DNA of 64,000 bases, taken from NCBI RefSeq assembly GCF_000013005.1, contig NC_007722.1, positions 1,741,501 through 1,805,500 of the forward strand, given 5' to 3'. This DNA is from Erythrobacter litoralis HTCC2594. Its GTDB lineage: Bacteria; Pseudomonadota; Alphaproteobacteria; Sphingomonadales; Sphingomonadaceae. Under the pieces are notes generated by a model. That model was not told where the DNA came from. It saw only the letters and a program-made list of their open reading frames with translations, and made no database searches. Position 1 is the first letter of the stretch; each line of letters opens with the position of its first letter. Shown in pieces: positions 15,502-24,668 of the stretch. A program made the position numbers and the translations under genes.

Positions 15502-18500
15502 ATGCAGATACGGCGGCTCAAACTCAGCGGATTCAAGAGCTTTGTTGAGCCTGCCGAGCTGCGGATCGAGCCGGGGCTGACCGGGGTCGTCGGCCCCAAT
15601 GGCTGCGGCAAGTCCAACCTGCTCGAGGCGATCCGCTGGGTGATGGGCGAGAATTCGCCCAAGTCGATGCGCTCGGGCGGGATGGAAGACGTGATCTTCG
15701 CCGGAACCGAAACGCGCCCGCCGCGCGATTTTGCCGAAGTGGTGTTGCAGGCGGTCGACGACGACGGCGAGGAGCTCGACGTCACCCGCCGGATCGAGCG
15801 CGGGGCCGGATCGGCCTATCGCGTCAACGGGCACGATGTGCGGGCGAAGGACGTTGCGCTCACCTTTGCCGATGCCGCGACTGGCGCACACAGCCCTGCC
15901 CTCGTCAGCCAGGGCAAGATCGCGCAGGTTATTGCGGCCAAGCCTATCGAGCGTCGGATGATGCTAGAGGAAGCGGCGGGCATTGCGGGCTTGCACGTGC
16001 GCAAGCGCGATGCCGAGAGCAAGCTGCGCTCGACCGAGAAAAACCTCGAGCGACTCGAAGACCTGATGGCCGGGCTCGACAGCCAGATGGCCTCGCTGCG
16101 GCGGCAGGCCAAGCAGGCTGAGCGCTACACCAAGCTGACCGACCAGATCGCCATCGCCGAGGCGCGGCTGCTCTACGCCCGCTGGCGCGATGCCGCCGAA
16201 GCTGCTGATGCGGCGCGCGCGGAGGCGAAGGCTTCCGAAGAACGTGTCGCCGGTGTGCAGAAAGCCGTCGCGGAGGCGCAGGCAGCGCAGCGCGAAGCGG
16301 CGGAAAAGCTTGCCGAAGCGCGCGAGGAACAGGCCGACCGCCGCGACGATGCCAGCGCGCACGGGCACCGGATGGCCGCGCTCACGAGCCAACTCGAAGC
16401 GGCCGAACAGCGGCTGGCCGATCTCGATCGGCAGAAAGCGCGACTGGAAGAAGACCGGGTCGAGGCCGACCGGCTGACGACGGATGCTGCCGCCGCGCTG
16501 CAACGGCTGGAGAAGGACCTCGCCGCCAGCGAGCAGGCTCTGTCCGAAGACGAGGCCCGCCGTCCCGCGCTTGCCGCCAAGCTGGAGGACACCGAACGCG
16601 CCGGTCGCGCAGCGGAACTGGCGCTGGCCAAGGCGACCGCCGACCATGGCGGTGTCGAGGCCGAGTGGCGCGTGGCCGGGGCGGAAGTGGAGCAAGCGGA
16701 AAATCGGCTGGCGCGGCTTGAGAGCGAAAAGCGCCGGCAGGACGATCTGCGCGCGTCGCTTTCGGATAGCGGAGATCCCGAGACGGCCGTCGAAGAAGCG
16801 CGGGCCGCTGTCGATGCAGCGGGCCGCGAACTTGCGCGGTTGCGCGAAGAGCTTGAGAGGCAGCGCACACGCAAGGATGAATTGCAGCAGGCACGCGACA
16901 CCGCGGCCGATGCGCTCTCCGCGACACAAGCGGAGCTGGCGGGGATCGAGCGCGAATATCAGGCGCTCGATCGCGATCGGCAGGCGCGCGAGAAGCAGGC
17001 GGCCGGGCGACAGGGGCTGCCCGCCGCGCTCGACAAGGTCCGCGCCGCACCGGGCTACGAGCGTGCCTTGGCCGCAGTGCTGGGGCGCGATGCCAAGGCG
17101 CCGCTGGGCAAGCCTGAGGGCGAAGCCGAAGGGCGGTTCTGGACCGGCGGGAAAGCTCCCTCGCCCGTCAACGACAGCCTCGCAAGCCACGTCACCGACT
17201 GTCCGCCGCAGCTGGCCGCGCGGCTGGCGCTGGTCCATGTCGCGGAGAGCGATGACGGGCGCGACCTCGCTCCTGGCGAGTGGCTGGTCACCAAGGATGG
17301 TGCGCTGCGCCGGTGGGACGGCTTCGTCGCGCGTGGCCAGGGGGCAGCCGAGGCGGCGCGGCTCGAAGCAGCCAACCGGCTGGCCGAGCTTGAGGCCGAA
17401 CTGCCCGCCAAGCGCGATGCGCGCGAGCAAGCCCAGGTCGCTCAGCAATCGGCACAGGAAGACTTGTCCGAATTGCAACGGCAGCTCGTCGCCACCGAAC
17501 GCGCCGTCGGCGAAGCAGCCGAGACCGAGCGGCAGGCGCTCCGCGCGCTCGACCAAGCCGATGCGGCGCGCGAGCGGATCGCGGCGCGGCTGGAAGAATT
17601 GAAGCAATCCGAGGCCGACCTCGCCGAACAGCGCATGCAGGCCGAGACCGAGCTTGCTGCGGCGAGAGAAAAGCGCGCCGCCCTGCCCGACCCCGAAGCC
17701 GGCCGCGCGCAGCTGGACGCGGCGCGGGCCAAGAACGACGCCGCACGCTCGGCGATGCAGGCGGCGACGGCAGAGCTTGCCGCGCATGACCAGGGCTTGG
17801 CCGTCACCCGCGAGCGCACCAATGCCCAGCGCGCCGAGAAAGCCAACTGGGAAGCGCGCTCGGGCGAAGCGGCGCAGCGGCTTGCGGGCATGGAGTTGCG
17901 GTTCGAGGAAATTGCCAAGGAGCGCGCAGTCATCGCGGCCAAGCCCGAGGGGCTCATGCGCGAGATCGAACAAGGCGATACAGTCCGCGCGCGGCTCGCC
18001 GGGGAACTGGCCAAGGCCGAAGCCGATGTCGCTGCCGCGCAGGATGTCGCCAACACTGCCGAGCGCGCGCTCTCCGACGCAACCGAGCGTCTCGCCACCG
18101 CCCGCGAAAGCCGCGCCGGTCTCGCTGCCCGCGCCGAGAACGAGGAAGCGCGGCGGCAGGAAATGGCGCGCATCTCGGGGGAGCGATTCCAGTGCCCGCC
18201 GCCGATGCTGGCGGAAAAATTCGCTTTCGAAACCGAGGAAGTGCAGTCGAAAGAGGCGGAAGGCGAGGAAATGGACCGCCTGACCGCCAGCCGCGAGCGG
18301 ATCGGGCCGGTCAACCTCGTGGCGCAGGAAGAGCTTGCGAAGATCGAGGAGGAGCATGGCACCAGCGCCTCAGAACAAGCCGAGCTGGTCGAAGCGGTCA
18401 ATCGCCTGCGCGGTTCGATCGGCAATCTCAACCGCGAAGGCCGCCAGCGGCTGCAGGCCGCGTTCGAAGAGGTCAACGAACACTTCAAAGTGCTCTTCAC

Positions 18501-18924
18501 CAAGCTGTTCGAAGGCGGGCAGGCGCACTTGGCCCTGATCGACAGCGACGACCCGCTCGAGGCGGGCCTCGAGATCTACGCCCAGCCGCCGGGCAAGAAG
18601 TTGCAGTCGCTCACACTGCTGTCGGGCGGCGAGCAGGCGCTCACCGCGACGGCGCTGATCTTCGCGCTGTTCCTGACCAATCCGGCCCCGATTTGCGTCC
18701 TCGACGAGGTCGATGCGCCGCTCGACGACGCCAATATCGACCGCTTCTGCGCGCTGCTCGATTCGATGGTGCAGGAGACCGACACCCGCTACCTCATCGT
18801 GACCCACAACGCCGTGACCATGAGCCGGATGCACCGCCTGTTCGGCGTGACCATGGTCGAAAAAGGCATCAGCCGCCTGGTCAGCGTGGACTTGCAGGAA
18901 GCCGAACTGATGGCGGCGGAGTAG
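15502..18924 (+). CDS. smc: Chromosome segregation protein SMC
   Basis: 1140 residues. Walker A is GPNGCGKSN near residue 32, the ABC signature LSGGEQALTATAL and Walker B VLDEVDAPLDDAN are near the C-terminus, and two long coiled coils rich in Ala, Glu and Arg surround a short hinge at roughly 500-610. SMC forms the chromosome condensin with ScpA and ScpB, neither of which is in the window. The hinge is short and divergent, as is usual in alphaproteobacterial SMC. It starts 9 bases after the DsbA-like lipoprotein gene, so read-through is likely. Confidence 0.97.
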   Translation: MQIRRLKLSGFKSFVEPAELRIEPGLTGVVGPNGCGKSNLLEAIRWVMGENSPKSMRSGGMEDVIFAGTETRPPRDFAEVVLQAVDDDGEELDVTRRIERGAGSAYRVNGHDVRAKDVALTFADAATGAHSPALVSQGKIAQVIAAKPIERRMMLEEAAGIAGLHVRKRDAESKLRSTEKNLERLEDLMAGLDSQMASLRRQAKQAERYTKLTDQIAIAEARLLYARWRDAAEAADAARAEAKASEERVAGVQKAVAEAQAAQREAAEKLAEAREEQADRRDDASAHGHRMAALTSQLEAAEQRLADLDRQKARLEEDRVEADRLTTDAAAALQRLEKDLAASEQALSEDEARRPALAAKLEDTERAGRAAELALAKATADHGGVEAEWRVAGAEVEQAENRLARLESEKRRQDDLRASLSDSGDPETAVEEARAAVDAAGRELARLREELERQRTRKDELQQARDTAADALSATQAELAGIEREYQALDRDRQAREKQAAGRQGLPAALDKVRAAPGYERALAAVLGRDAKAPLGKPEGEAEGRFWTGGKAPSPVNDSLASHVTDCPPQLAARLALVHVAESDDGRDLAPGEWLVTKDGALRRWDGFVARGQGAAEAARLEAANRLAELEAELPAKRDAREQAQVAQQSAQEDLSELQRQLVATERAVGEAAETERQALRALDQADAARERIAARLEELKQSEADLAEQRMQAETELAAAREKRAALPDPEAGRAQLDAARAKNDAARSAMQAATAELAAHDQGLAVTRERTNAQRAEKANWEARSGEAAQRLAGMELRFEEIAKERAVIAAKPEGLMREIEQGDTVRARLAGELAKAEADVAAAQDVANTAERALSDATERLATARESRAGLAARAENEEARRQEMARISGERFQCPPPMLAEKFAFETEEVQSKEAEGEEMDRLTASRERIGPVNLVAQEELAKIEEEHGTSASEQAELVEAVNRLRGSIGNLNREGRQRLQAAFEEVNEHFKVLFTKLFEGGQAHLALIDSDDPLEAGLEIYAQPPGKKLQSLTLLSGGEQALTATALIFALFLTNPAPICVLDEVDAPLDDANIDRFCALLDSMVQETDTRYLIVTHNAVTMSRMHRLFGVTMVEKGISRLVSVDLQEAELMAAE

Positions 18925-18955
18925 GTCGCGCCGACCTGGTTCTCAAAATTGAAGT

Positions 18956-19402
18956 TCAGGCGTCGATGGCGGCGGCGAGCCGCTCGCGAATGCCCTTGAG
19001 TTCGGCCAGCACGTCGGCGGGAATATCCGCGCCCCTGTCTTTGTTCTCGCTGGATGGCCCGACCGGTTTCGGCAGGCGCTCTTCCTCGACAGTCTCCGGC
19101 GCCTCCGCCTTCGCGGGCGCAGATGGCGACGCTTCGGCCATTGCAACGCGACCCTCTTCGATCGCCTGCTTCGCACCCTTCAGCGTGTAGCCTTCGTGGT
19201 TGACCAAGCGGTCGATCGTCTCGACGAGTGCGACATCTTCAGGCCGGTAATAGCGCCGATTGCCGCTGCGCTTGAGCGGCTGGAGCATGGGGAATTGTTC
19301 TTCCCAATAGCGCAGGACATGCGGTTTCAGCCCCAGTGCCGTCCCGACTTCGCCGATGGTGCGCAATGCGCCGTCGTCCTTGCCATCGTCGAATGTCGTC
19401 AC
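18956..19402 (-). CDS. MerR family transcriptional regulator
   Basis: 148 residues. A single MerR winged helix (about 13-80; RTIGEVGTALGLKPHVLRYW, then NRRYYRPEDVALVETI) is followed by a low-complexity Ala/Pro/Glu linker and a short C-terminal helix. No metal-binding cysteines are visible, so it is not a metal sensor. It lies immediately downstream of the IHF alpha gene, the usual place for this regulator in alphaproteobacteria and near fatty-acid genes. Targets unknown. Confidence 0.88.
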   Translation of the reverse strand: MTTFDDGKDDGALRTIGEVGTALGLKPHVLRYWEEQFPMLQPLKRSGNRRYYRPEDVALVETIDRLVNHEGYTLKGAKQAIEEGRVAMAEASPSAPAKAEAPETVEEERLPKPVGPSSENKDRGADIPADVLAELKGIRERLAAAIDA

Positions 19403-19403
19403 A

Positions 19404-19706
19404 TCAGCCTCCCTTCGCTATCCTCTCCCGTAATAGCTGGCTGGCGCGGAAAGTCATGACCCGGCGCGGAGTTATCGGCACTTCAACGCCGGTCTTGGGG
19501 TTGCGGCCGATCCGTTCCTTCTTGTCGCGCAGCACGAAGCTGCCGAAGCCGGATATCTTGACGTTTTCGCCCTTCCTCAGAGCGCCGCACATGTGTTCGA
19601 GAATGGCTTCGACCATATCGAGCGATTCAGCACGGCTGAAGCCCATCTTTCGATTGATCGCTTCTGCCAAATCGGCCCGTGTCAGCGTGCCCACCGATCG
19701 CGACAT
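19404..19706 (-). CDS. ihfA: Integration host factor subunit alpha
   Basis: 100 residues with the DNABII fold: [20 protein letters not shown] at the N-terminus, [20 protein letters not shown] with the beta arm, and the intercalating proline region [19 protein letters not shown] bends DNA as a heterodimer with IhfB and acts in replication, recombination and transcription. The ribosome binding site is strong (GGAAGGGGAGGAG on the minus strand). One base separates its stop from the MerR gene. Confidence 0.95.
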   Translation of the reverse strand: MSRSVGTLTRADLAEAINRKMGFSRAESLDMVEAILEHMCGALRKGENVKISGFGSFVLRDKKERIGRNPKTGVEVPITPRRVMTFRASQLLRERIAKGG

Positions 19707-19853
19707 TGGCGCTCCTCCCCTTCCTGTCGGTGCGACCCGAATTTTCTTAACATATGATAGGATGCGTAACCGATTTCACGCCGCATCGCAACGTGCCAGG
19801 AAAGAAAAATCGTTTGCTCGCGCTAGGTTAGCGTAGTGGCGCTCGGGCCGCGC

Positions 19854-20819
19854 CTAGTAGCGCACCAGGCTCGCGCCCCAAGTGAAACCGCCGCCCATGG
19901 CTTCGAACATTACGAGGTCGCCCGGCTTGATGCGGCCATCGCGGACCGCGGTATCGAAGGCGAGCGGAACCGATGCAGCCGAAGTATTGGCGTGTCGATC
20001 GACCGTCACCACGATCTTTTCCATCGGCAGGCCCAGCTTGCGCGCGGTTGCATCGAGGATGCGGGCATTGGCCTGATGCGGCACCACCCAGTCGATGTCG
20101 CTGGCGGAAACGCCAGCATCATCAAGCACTTCCTTGAGCACATCGGCAAGATTGACGACGGCGTGGCGGAACACCTCGCGGCCCCTCATGCGCAAGTGGC
20201 CGACCGTTTGCGTCGTCGACGGTCCGCCATCGACATAGAGCAAATCGTGCTGCGCCCCGTCGGCATGCAGGCGGCTGGCAAGGATGCCGGGCGCTTCCGT
20301 ATCGCCCTCGGCCGCTTCCAGCACCACCGCTCCGGCCCCGTCGCCGAACAGCACGCAGGTGGTGCGATCTTCCCAGTCGAGGATCCGGCTGAAGGTTTCC
20401 GCCCCGATCACTAGCGCGCGCTTGGCCATGCCGGTCTTGAGCAGCGAGTCGGCGGTCGCCAGCGCATAGAGAAAGCCCGAGCAGACCGCCTGCACATCGA
20501 AGGCGATGCACCCGTTGCAGCCGAGTGCTTCCTGGACCTTGGTGGCGGTGGCGGGAAAGGTGTTGTCGGGCGTTGCGGTGGCGAGCACGATAAGATCAAT
20601 GGTTTCCGGCGTTATACCGGCTGCCTCGAGCGCCTTGCGCGACGCTTCCATCGCGAGCGTCGACGTGAATTCGTCCGCGCCCGCTATGTATCGTTGACGG
20701 ATGCCGGTTCGCTCGACGATCCACTCGTCGCTGGTATCGACCCTGGCGGCCAGTTCCTCGTTGGTGACGACCTTCCGGGGAAGCGCCGATCCGCTGCCCT
20801 TGATGGCCGCGCGGATCAT
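19854..20819 (-). CDS. fabH: 3-oxoacyl-ACP synthase III (KAS III)
   Basis: 321 residues from the ATG at 20819. The catalytic triad is visible: Cys in [14 protein letters not shown], His in [11 protein letters not shown] and Asn in [13 protein letters not shown]. FabH condenses acetyl-CoA with malonyl-ACP, starting fatty-acid synthesis. The start overlaps the plsX stop (ATGA), confirming it over the upstream in-frame codon. It belongs to the rpmF-plsX-fabH operon. Confidence 0.96.
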   Translation of the reverse strand: MIRAAIKGSGSALPRKVVTNEELAARVDTSDEWIVERTGIRQRYIAGADEFTSTLAMEASRKALEAAGITPETIDLIVLATATPDNTFPATATKVQEALGCNGCIAFDVQAVCSGFLYALATADSLLKTGMAKRALVIGAETFSRILDWEDRTTCVLFGDGAGAVVLEAAEGDTEAPGILASRLHADGAQHDLLYVDGGPSTTQTVGHLRMRGREVFRHAVVNLADVLKEVLDDAGVSASDIDWVVPHQANARILDATARKLGLPMEKIVVTVDRHANTSAASVPLAFDTAVRDGRIKPGDLVMFEAMGGGFTWGASLVRY

Positions 20820-21883
20820 TTTGGGGCCGGCCCGTTGCCGTTGCCACCGGTCGCATCCCACATGCGCTCGCCCAATTCGGCGAGGTCGGATGCGATCCGC
20901 GCGGTGAGGTCGTTCTCCAGCAGGCTGGCGGCAACCGCGACGGCATTGGCCACGCCGACCGAATTGGCGCTGCCATGGCTTTTGACGACCACCCCGTTGA
21001 GGCCGAGGAAAACCGCGCCATTGTGGTTGTTCGGGTCGAGGTGGTGCTTGAGCAATTCGGTCGCCGGGCGCGAGACGAGGAAACCGACTTTCGAGCGGAT
21101 CGAACTGGTAAAGGCATTGCGCAGCAGATCGGTCACGAAACGGGCCGCGCCTTCGATCGCCTTCAACGCAATATTCCCGGAAAAGCCGTCGGTCACGACC
21201 ACGTCGACCTGTCCCCGGTTGATCTTGTCGCTCTCGACGAAACCGTCGAATTGCATGGCGAGGCCAGCCGCGTCCTGCAATTGGGCAGCGGCATCCCGCA
21301 AGGCATCGGTGCCCTTGATTTCTTCGGTGCCGATGTTGAGCAGGCGCACGCGCGGTTCCTCGCGGCCGGTGAGAATGCGCGAATAGGCCGCGCCCATGAT
21401 CGCGAACTGCACGAGGTTACGCGCATCGGCCTCGGTATTGGCGCCGAGGTCGAGCATGACGACATCGTCTTCCTCGAGCGTCGGCATGACGCCGGCGAGC
21501 GCGGGACGGTCGATCCCCGGCATGGTGCGCAGCGCAAGCTTGCTCATCGCCATCAGCGCGCCGGTATTGCCGGCGCTCACGGCTGCCCCGGCCTCGCCCT
21601 GCTTCACGGCGTTGACGGTGAGCCCCATGCTGGTGGTCTTGGCCCGGCGCAGGGCCTGGGTCGGCTTCTCGTCGCCGCCGACCACATCTTCGCAATGGAG
21701 AATTTCGGATGCGCCCCGCATATTGGGGTGTGTGTCGAGCGCGGCCTTGATCCGCGTCTCGTCGCCTACCAGCAGGAATTTGAAACGGTCGTGCCGACGG
21801 CGCGCCTCGGCAGCGCCATCGATCATCACGCGCACGCCTACATCCCCGCCCATCGCATCAAGGGCGATACGGGGCAGGCTCAT
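20816..21883 (-). CDS. plsX: Phosphate acyltransferase PlsX
   Basis: 355 residues beginning [20 protein letters not shown], the typical PlsX N-terminus, with conserved [15 protein letters not shown] and [19 protein letters not shown]. PlsX makes acyl-phosphate from acyl-ACP for phospholipid synthesis. The C-terminal tail (GNGNGPAPK) is variable. It follows rpmF closely and overlaps fabH by four bases. Confidence 0.96.
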   Translation of the reverse strand: MSLPRIALDAMGGDVGVRVMIDGAAEARRRHDRFKFLLVGDETRIKAALDTHPNMRGASEILHCEDVVGGDEKPTQALRRAKTTSMGLTVNAVKQGEAGAAVSAGNTGALMAMSKLALRTMPGIDRPALAGVMPTLEEDDVVMLDLGANTEADARNLVQFAIMGAAYSRILTGREEPRVRLLNIGTEEIKGTDALRDAAAQLQDAAGLAMQFDGFVESDKINRGQVDVVVTDGFSGNIALKAIEGAARFVTDLLRNAFTSSIRSKVGFLVSRPATELLKHHLDPNNHNGAVFLGLNGVVVKSHGSANSVGVANAVAVAASLLENDLTARIASDLAELGERMWDATGGNGNGPAPK

Positions 21884-21905
21884 TACGCGCTCTCCCTAGT
21901 GGGAA

Positions 21906-22085
21906 TTAAAGGCTCGGAGCGAGGACTTCGCGACCGTTGTAGAAGCCGCAGTGCGAGCACATGTTGTGCGGACGCTTCAATTCGCCGCAATTGTTGCATT
22001 CGTGGAAGGCCTCGACCTTCAGCGAATCATGGGCACGACGGTTGCCACGGCGATGCGGCGATACTTTTCTCTTAGGGACAGCCAT
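21906..22085 (-). CDS. rpmF: 50S ribosomal protein L32
   Basis: 59 residues, starting [20 protein letters not shown] and containing the two zinc-ribbon pairs CNNCG and CSHCG, the signature of L32. It ends [10 protein letters not shown]. The gene is first in the rpmF-plsX-fabH operon, with 22 bases to plsX. A ribosome binding site-like AAGGAAC lies upstream. Confidence 0.95.
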   Translation of the reverse strand: MAVPKRKVSPHRRGNRRAHDSLKVEAFHECNNCGELKRPHNMCSHCGFYNGREVLAPSL

Positions 22086-22202
22086 GGCGGCACCTGTTCC
22101 TTGAATTCAAACTGTTGCGAGCCGCCCTAGGCGATAGGCGATGCACACACAACCCATCAGCGGGTGCGGTGCTTACCAGTCGCATTGGCGGCGAAGGCGC
22201 GC

Positions 22203-22230
22203 CCTATATAGGAATTTTCGCGCGTTGCAA
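22203..22230 (-). promoter_or_regulatory. Possible sigma-70 promoter of rpmF-plsX-fabH
   Basis: Reading the minus strand, TTGCAA (22225-22230) and TATAGG (22203-22208) are 16 bases apart. They lie about 118 bases upstream of the rpmF ATG. No other comparable pair was noticed in this gap. The match is moderate and there is no experimental support. Confidence 0.4.
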
Positions 22231-22280
22231 CCACCTGCGCGCCATGCGAGGGCGATGATGCATTTCTAGGAGAGGGAAAG

Positions 22281-22679
22281 ATGGGAATCACTTTACCGGT
22301 CACGCTGGCATCCGCAGCCGCTGCGGGCATTCTCGCGATCTGGCTTATGATCCGCGTCGGGCAGGTCCGCCGCGCATTCCAGGTCAGTATCGGTGATGGC
22401 GGCGAAGAAGCCGTCACCCGGCGGATGCGCGCTCACGCCAATTATGTCGAAAGCGCGCCCTTCGTGCTGGTGCTGATCGCGGGAATCGAACTAGCCGCTG
22501 CGGGTGGCGGCTGGCTGCAATGGGTGGCGATCGCCTATTTCGTCGGCCGCATCCTACATGCATTCGGCATGGAAGGCGGCAGCCTGCAGATCGGCCGCGT
22601 GATCGGCACGATCGTTACGTTGCTGACATTGCTCGGCCTTGGTGTCGTCGCTGCGCTGGTCGCCGCCGGGGTACTCTAG
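22281..22679 (+). CDS. MAPEG family membrane protein
   Basis: 132 residues with four hydrophobic helices and the MAPEG signature region RMRAHANYVESAPFVLVLIA followed by FVGRILHAFGM. MAPEG proteins are inner-membrane glutathione-linked enzymes or relatives; the bacterial members are mostly uncharacterised. A ribosome binding site GGAGAGGG precedes the ATG. The gene stands alone between the divergent rpmF operon and a convergent hydrolase gene. Confidence 0.9.
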   Translation: MGITLPVTLASAAAAGILAIWLMIRVGQVRRAFQVSIGDGGEEAVTRRMRAHANYVESAPFVLVLIAGIELAAAGGGWLQWVAIAYFVGRILHAFGMEGGSLQIGRVIGTIVTLLTLLGLGVVAALVAAGVL

Positions 22680-22685
22680 CGAGCC

Positions 22686-23351
22686 TCAGCCCAGCGCGTA
22701 ATCGCTGACGAAAGCGTTGGTCTTGCGCTCCTGCCCGAAGGTGCTGGTGGGGCCGTGGCCGGGAATAAAGGTCACGTCGTTCCCCAGCGGCCACAGCTTC
22801 TGGGTGATGGCATCGATCAGGTCCTGGTGGTTGCCCATCGGGAAATCGGTGCGCCCGATGCTGCCTTGGAACAGCACGTCGCCCACGACGGCGAATTTGC
22901 TAGGCGCGTGGTAGAATACGACATGGCCCGGCGTGTGACCGGGGCAATGGATGACGTCGAGTTCGAGTTCGCCGACAGTGACCGTATCGCCATCGTCGAG
23001 CCAGCGATCGGGCTCGAACACTTCGCCCGCAATCCCGTACTTCTTGCCGTCTTCGTCCAGGCGGCTGATCCAGAAGCGGTCGGCCTCGTGAGGACCTTCG
23101 ATCGGTAGCCCCAGCTCTTTCGCCAGCACGCCGGCCTCGCCGCAATGGTCGATATGACCGTGGGTGATGAGAATCTTTTCCAGCTCGACCCCGGTCTTTT
23201 TCACCCCGGCCTTGAGCTTGTCGAGATCGCCGCCGGGATCGATCAGCGCGCCCTTGTTGGTCGCTGTGCACCAGATCAGCGAGCAATTCTGCTGCAGCGG
23301 CGTGACGGGAATGATCCCGGCTTTCATCGGAGAAGTCTTCGTGTTGGTCAT
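22686..23351 (-). CDS. MBL fold metallo-hydrolase (glyoxalase II-like)
   Basis: 221 residues from the ATG at 23351. Zinc-binding motif THGHIDHCGE is followed by later ligands in IHCPGHTPGHVVF and VGDVLFQGSIGRTDFPMGNH, and the tail FIPGHGPTSTFGQERKTNAF. This is the YcbL/GloB-like hydrolase group acting on thioesters such as S-lactoylglutathione. The C-terminal HxxxxGG dimer domain of true GloB is absent. Longer upstream extensions are low complexity and unlikely. Confidence 0.9.
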   Translation of the reverse strand: MTNTKTSPMKAGIIPVTPLQQNCSLIWCTATNKGALIDPGGDLDKLKAGVKKTGVELEKILITHGHIDHCGEAGVLAKELGLPIEGPHEADRFWISRLDEDGKKYGIAGEVFEPDRWLDDGDTVTVGELELDVIHCPGHTPGHVVFYHAPSKFAVVGDVLFQGSIGRTDFPMGNHQDLIDAITQKLWPLGNDVTFIPGHGPTSTFGQERKTNAFVSDYALG

Positions 23352-23495
23352 GGGGCAGATGTGGCGGGCAGGGCCCGGCATTGCAAGGCTCGCCGCAGCG
23401 GATACTCGCCCTGCCGAAAGCAACCGGCAAGATAGGCGTCGTTCATATTGGACCGCATATTGCTGAACAATCATAGGCCGACAAGGAGAGTGCCC

Positions 23496-23828
23496 ATGCT
23501 GAAAGTTCTGTTTGCTTCCGGTGTCGCGCTGGCGGCGCTGTCCGCGACGCCCGCCGCAGCCGACTCGCGCGGATACAACAGCTACTACGGCAACGGCTAC
23601 CAACGCGCAGTCGAACGGATCGAGCGGCGCTGCTCGCGGGCACTGCGTTTTGCCGAGAGCCGCCGTGAGTACTGGCAGATCACCCGCCGCTGCGATGCGC
23701 AACTGCGCGATCTTCGCTATCGCTGGAACGACGATCGCAGGTGGCGGGACGACGACGATGACGACGATGATGACGACCGCCGCCGGTGGCGCGGCCGCGA
23801 CCGGGATGACGATGACGACGACGATTGA
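23496..23828 (+). CDS. Exported protein with poly-Asp/Arg tail
   Basis: 110 residues from the ATG at 23496, after AAGGAG. A signal peptide (MLKVLFASGVALAALSATPA, then AAA) is followed by a helical basic region (about 30-80, with two cysteines in ERRCSRALRF and RRCDAQLRDL) and a tail composed almost wholly of Asp and Arg with runs of ten and seven Asp. Cation binding is possible. I do not recognise a family. A good terminator follows within about 20 bases. Confidence 0.7.
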   Translation: MLKVLFASGVALAALSATPAAADSRGYNSYYGNGYQRAVERIERRCSRALRFAESRREYWQITRRCDAQLRDLRYRWNDDRRWRDDDDDDDDDDRRRWRGRDRDDDDDDD

Positions 23829-23847
23829 TTGATCGTCTCGATGGAAG

Positions 23848-23882
23848 AGGGCCTTGTGCACAAAGCGCGGGGCCCTTTTCGT
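23848..23882 (+). terminator. Rho-independent terminator
   Basis: Arms AGGGCC (23848-23853) and GGCCCT (23871-23876) enclose an inner TTGTGCACAAAG that can form its own stem, followed by TTTTCGTTT. It closes the poly-Asp gene and sits just before the stop of the convergent S24 gene. Confidence 0.65.
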
Positions 23883-23886
23883 TTCG

Positions 23887-24570
23887 TCAGACGCGGCCGC
23901 TCTTCCAGACGACGCGGCCGATCACTTCGACGTCTTCCAGTGCCATATCCAGGGGCGGGTAGGCGAGGTTCTGGCTCAGCAGACTGATCCTCCCCTGCCC
24001 GCTGCGCGACAGCCGCTTCACCATCAGCGTCTCGCCCAGGCGCACGACGTGGATACCGTCGCGCAAAGGCCCCGGCGATCGATCGACGAGGATTTCGTCC
24101 CCATCGCGCAGCAACGGCTCCATGCTGTCGCCTTCTACCGTGACCGAGGACAGCATCTTGGGATCGAAGCCGTGGTCGCGCAGCCAGCGGCCCGAAAAAC
24201 CGAAATTGTCGAAGGGCGATTCGTCGCCCGCAAACTGGCCCGGCCCCGCCGCCACCGCGATCGACAGGCGCGGGATGGCGACGAAATCCTCATCGGCAAG
24301 GAGGCTCGGGGACGCATTGTAGGATTTTTCCTTGTTCGCCCCTAATTCCGATTCGTCGACACCGAAGAATTCCGCCAGCAACCGCCGGTCGCCTTCCTCC
24401 AGTTTCTTCGGACTGCCGCGCCGGACAAACTGTTGCAAATAGCTGGAATTGCGCCCGATAAGCGCAGAAAGCTTTGAAAGTCCTACACCTTTTTCCTGTG
24501 CAAGCTCGAGCAGTCTCACTCGCGCGTCGCCACTGTCGGCAGATGGCATGGATTTCCGGGCACTTGTCAT
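23887..24570 (-). CDS. S24 family repressor: HTH plus LexA-like peptidase domain
   Basis: 227 residues. The N-terminal helix-turn-helix (about 20-75; LAQEKGVGLSKLSALIGRNS, SYLQQFVRRG) is joined to a LexA/CI-like S24 peptidase domain (about 110-222). The catalytic Ser is in VEGDSMEPLL and the Lys in LMVKRL. A canonical Ala-Gly cleavage site is not obvious; SIAVAAGPGQ at about 105 is the best candidate. No phage genes surround it, so it is more likely a domesticated regulator. It is divergent from two small genes. The ATG coincides with a predicted transcription start, so its mRNA is probably leaderless. Confidence 0.88.
   Translation of the reverse strand: MTSARKSMPSADSGDARVRLLELAQEKGVGLSKLSALIGRNSSYLQQFVRRGSPKKLEEGDRRLLAEFFGVDESELGANKEKSYNASPSLLADEDFVAIPRLSIAVAAGPGQFAGDESPFDNFGFSGRWLRDHGFDPKMLSSVTVEGDSMEPLLRDGDEILVDRSPGPLRDGIHVVRLGETLMVKRLSRSGQGRISLLSQNLAYPPLDMALEDVEVIGRVVWKSGRV
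24321..24332. promoter_or_regulatory. Second copy of AGGATTTTTCCT inside the repressor gene
   Basis: The near-palindrome AGGATTTTTCCT is found exactly as at 24588-24599, 267 bases away, in coding sequence (Glu-Lys-Ser region). The neighbouring base context TAGG...CCTTG also resembles the upstream copy. It may be an auxiliary operator for looping or roadblock repression. Confidence 0.45.
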
Positions 24571-24576
24571 TTTTCC

Positions 24577-24605
24577 TATCTACACAAAGGATTTTTCCTA
24601 GACAA
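24577..24605 (-). promoter_or_regulatory. Predicted leaderless promoter of the S24 repressor
   Basis: On the minus strand TTGTCT (24600-24605) and TAGATA (24577-24582) are separated by 17 bases. The ATG at 24570 lies seven bases after the -10 hexamer, so transcription would begin at or next to the start codon, as in lambda cI transcription from PRM. No Shine-Dalgarno sequence is needed or seen. Confidence 0.6.
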
Positions 24606-24611
24606 GTAGGA
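24588..24611. promoter_or_regulatory. Candidate operator cluster in the repressor/small-gene divergent region
   Basis: AGGATTTTTCCT (24588-24599) lies in the spacer between the -35 and -10 hexamers of the repressor promoter. TCCTA (24596-24600) and TAGGA (24607-24611) form a perfect inverted repeat with a 6-base spacer across the -35. A further TTTTTCCTA half-site starts at 24570, 22 bases from TTTTTCCTA at 24592. The arrangement fits negative autoregulation. Confidence 0.6.
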
Positions 24612-24668
24612 TTTCGCTTTGCACCAAACGCCTCATGGACAGCGAATCGCTTGAGACATGAGGGTTGA

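Noticed and set aside
15964..18357. 797-codon open frame on the minus strand
   Set aside because: It is antisense to smc, rich in Arg, Gly and Leu, and shows no domain; long shadow frames are expected in GC-rich DNA.
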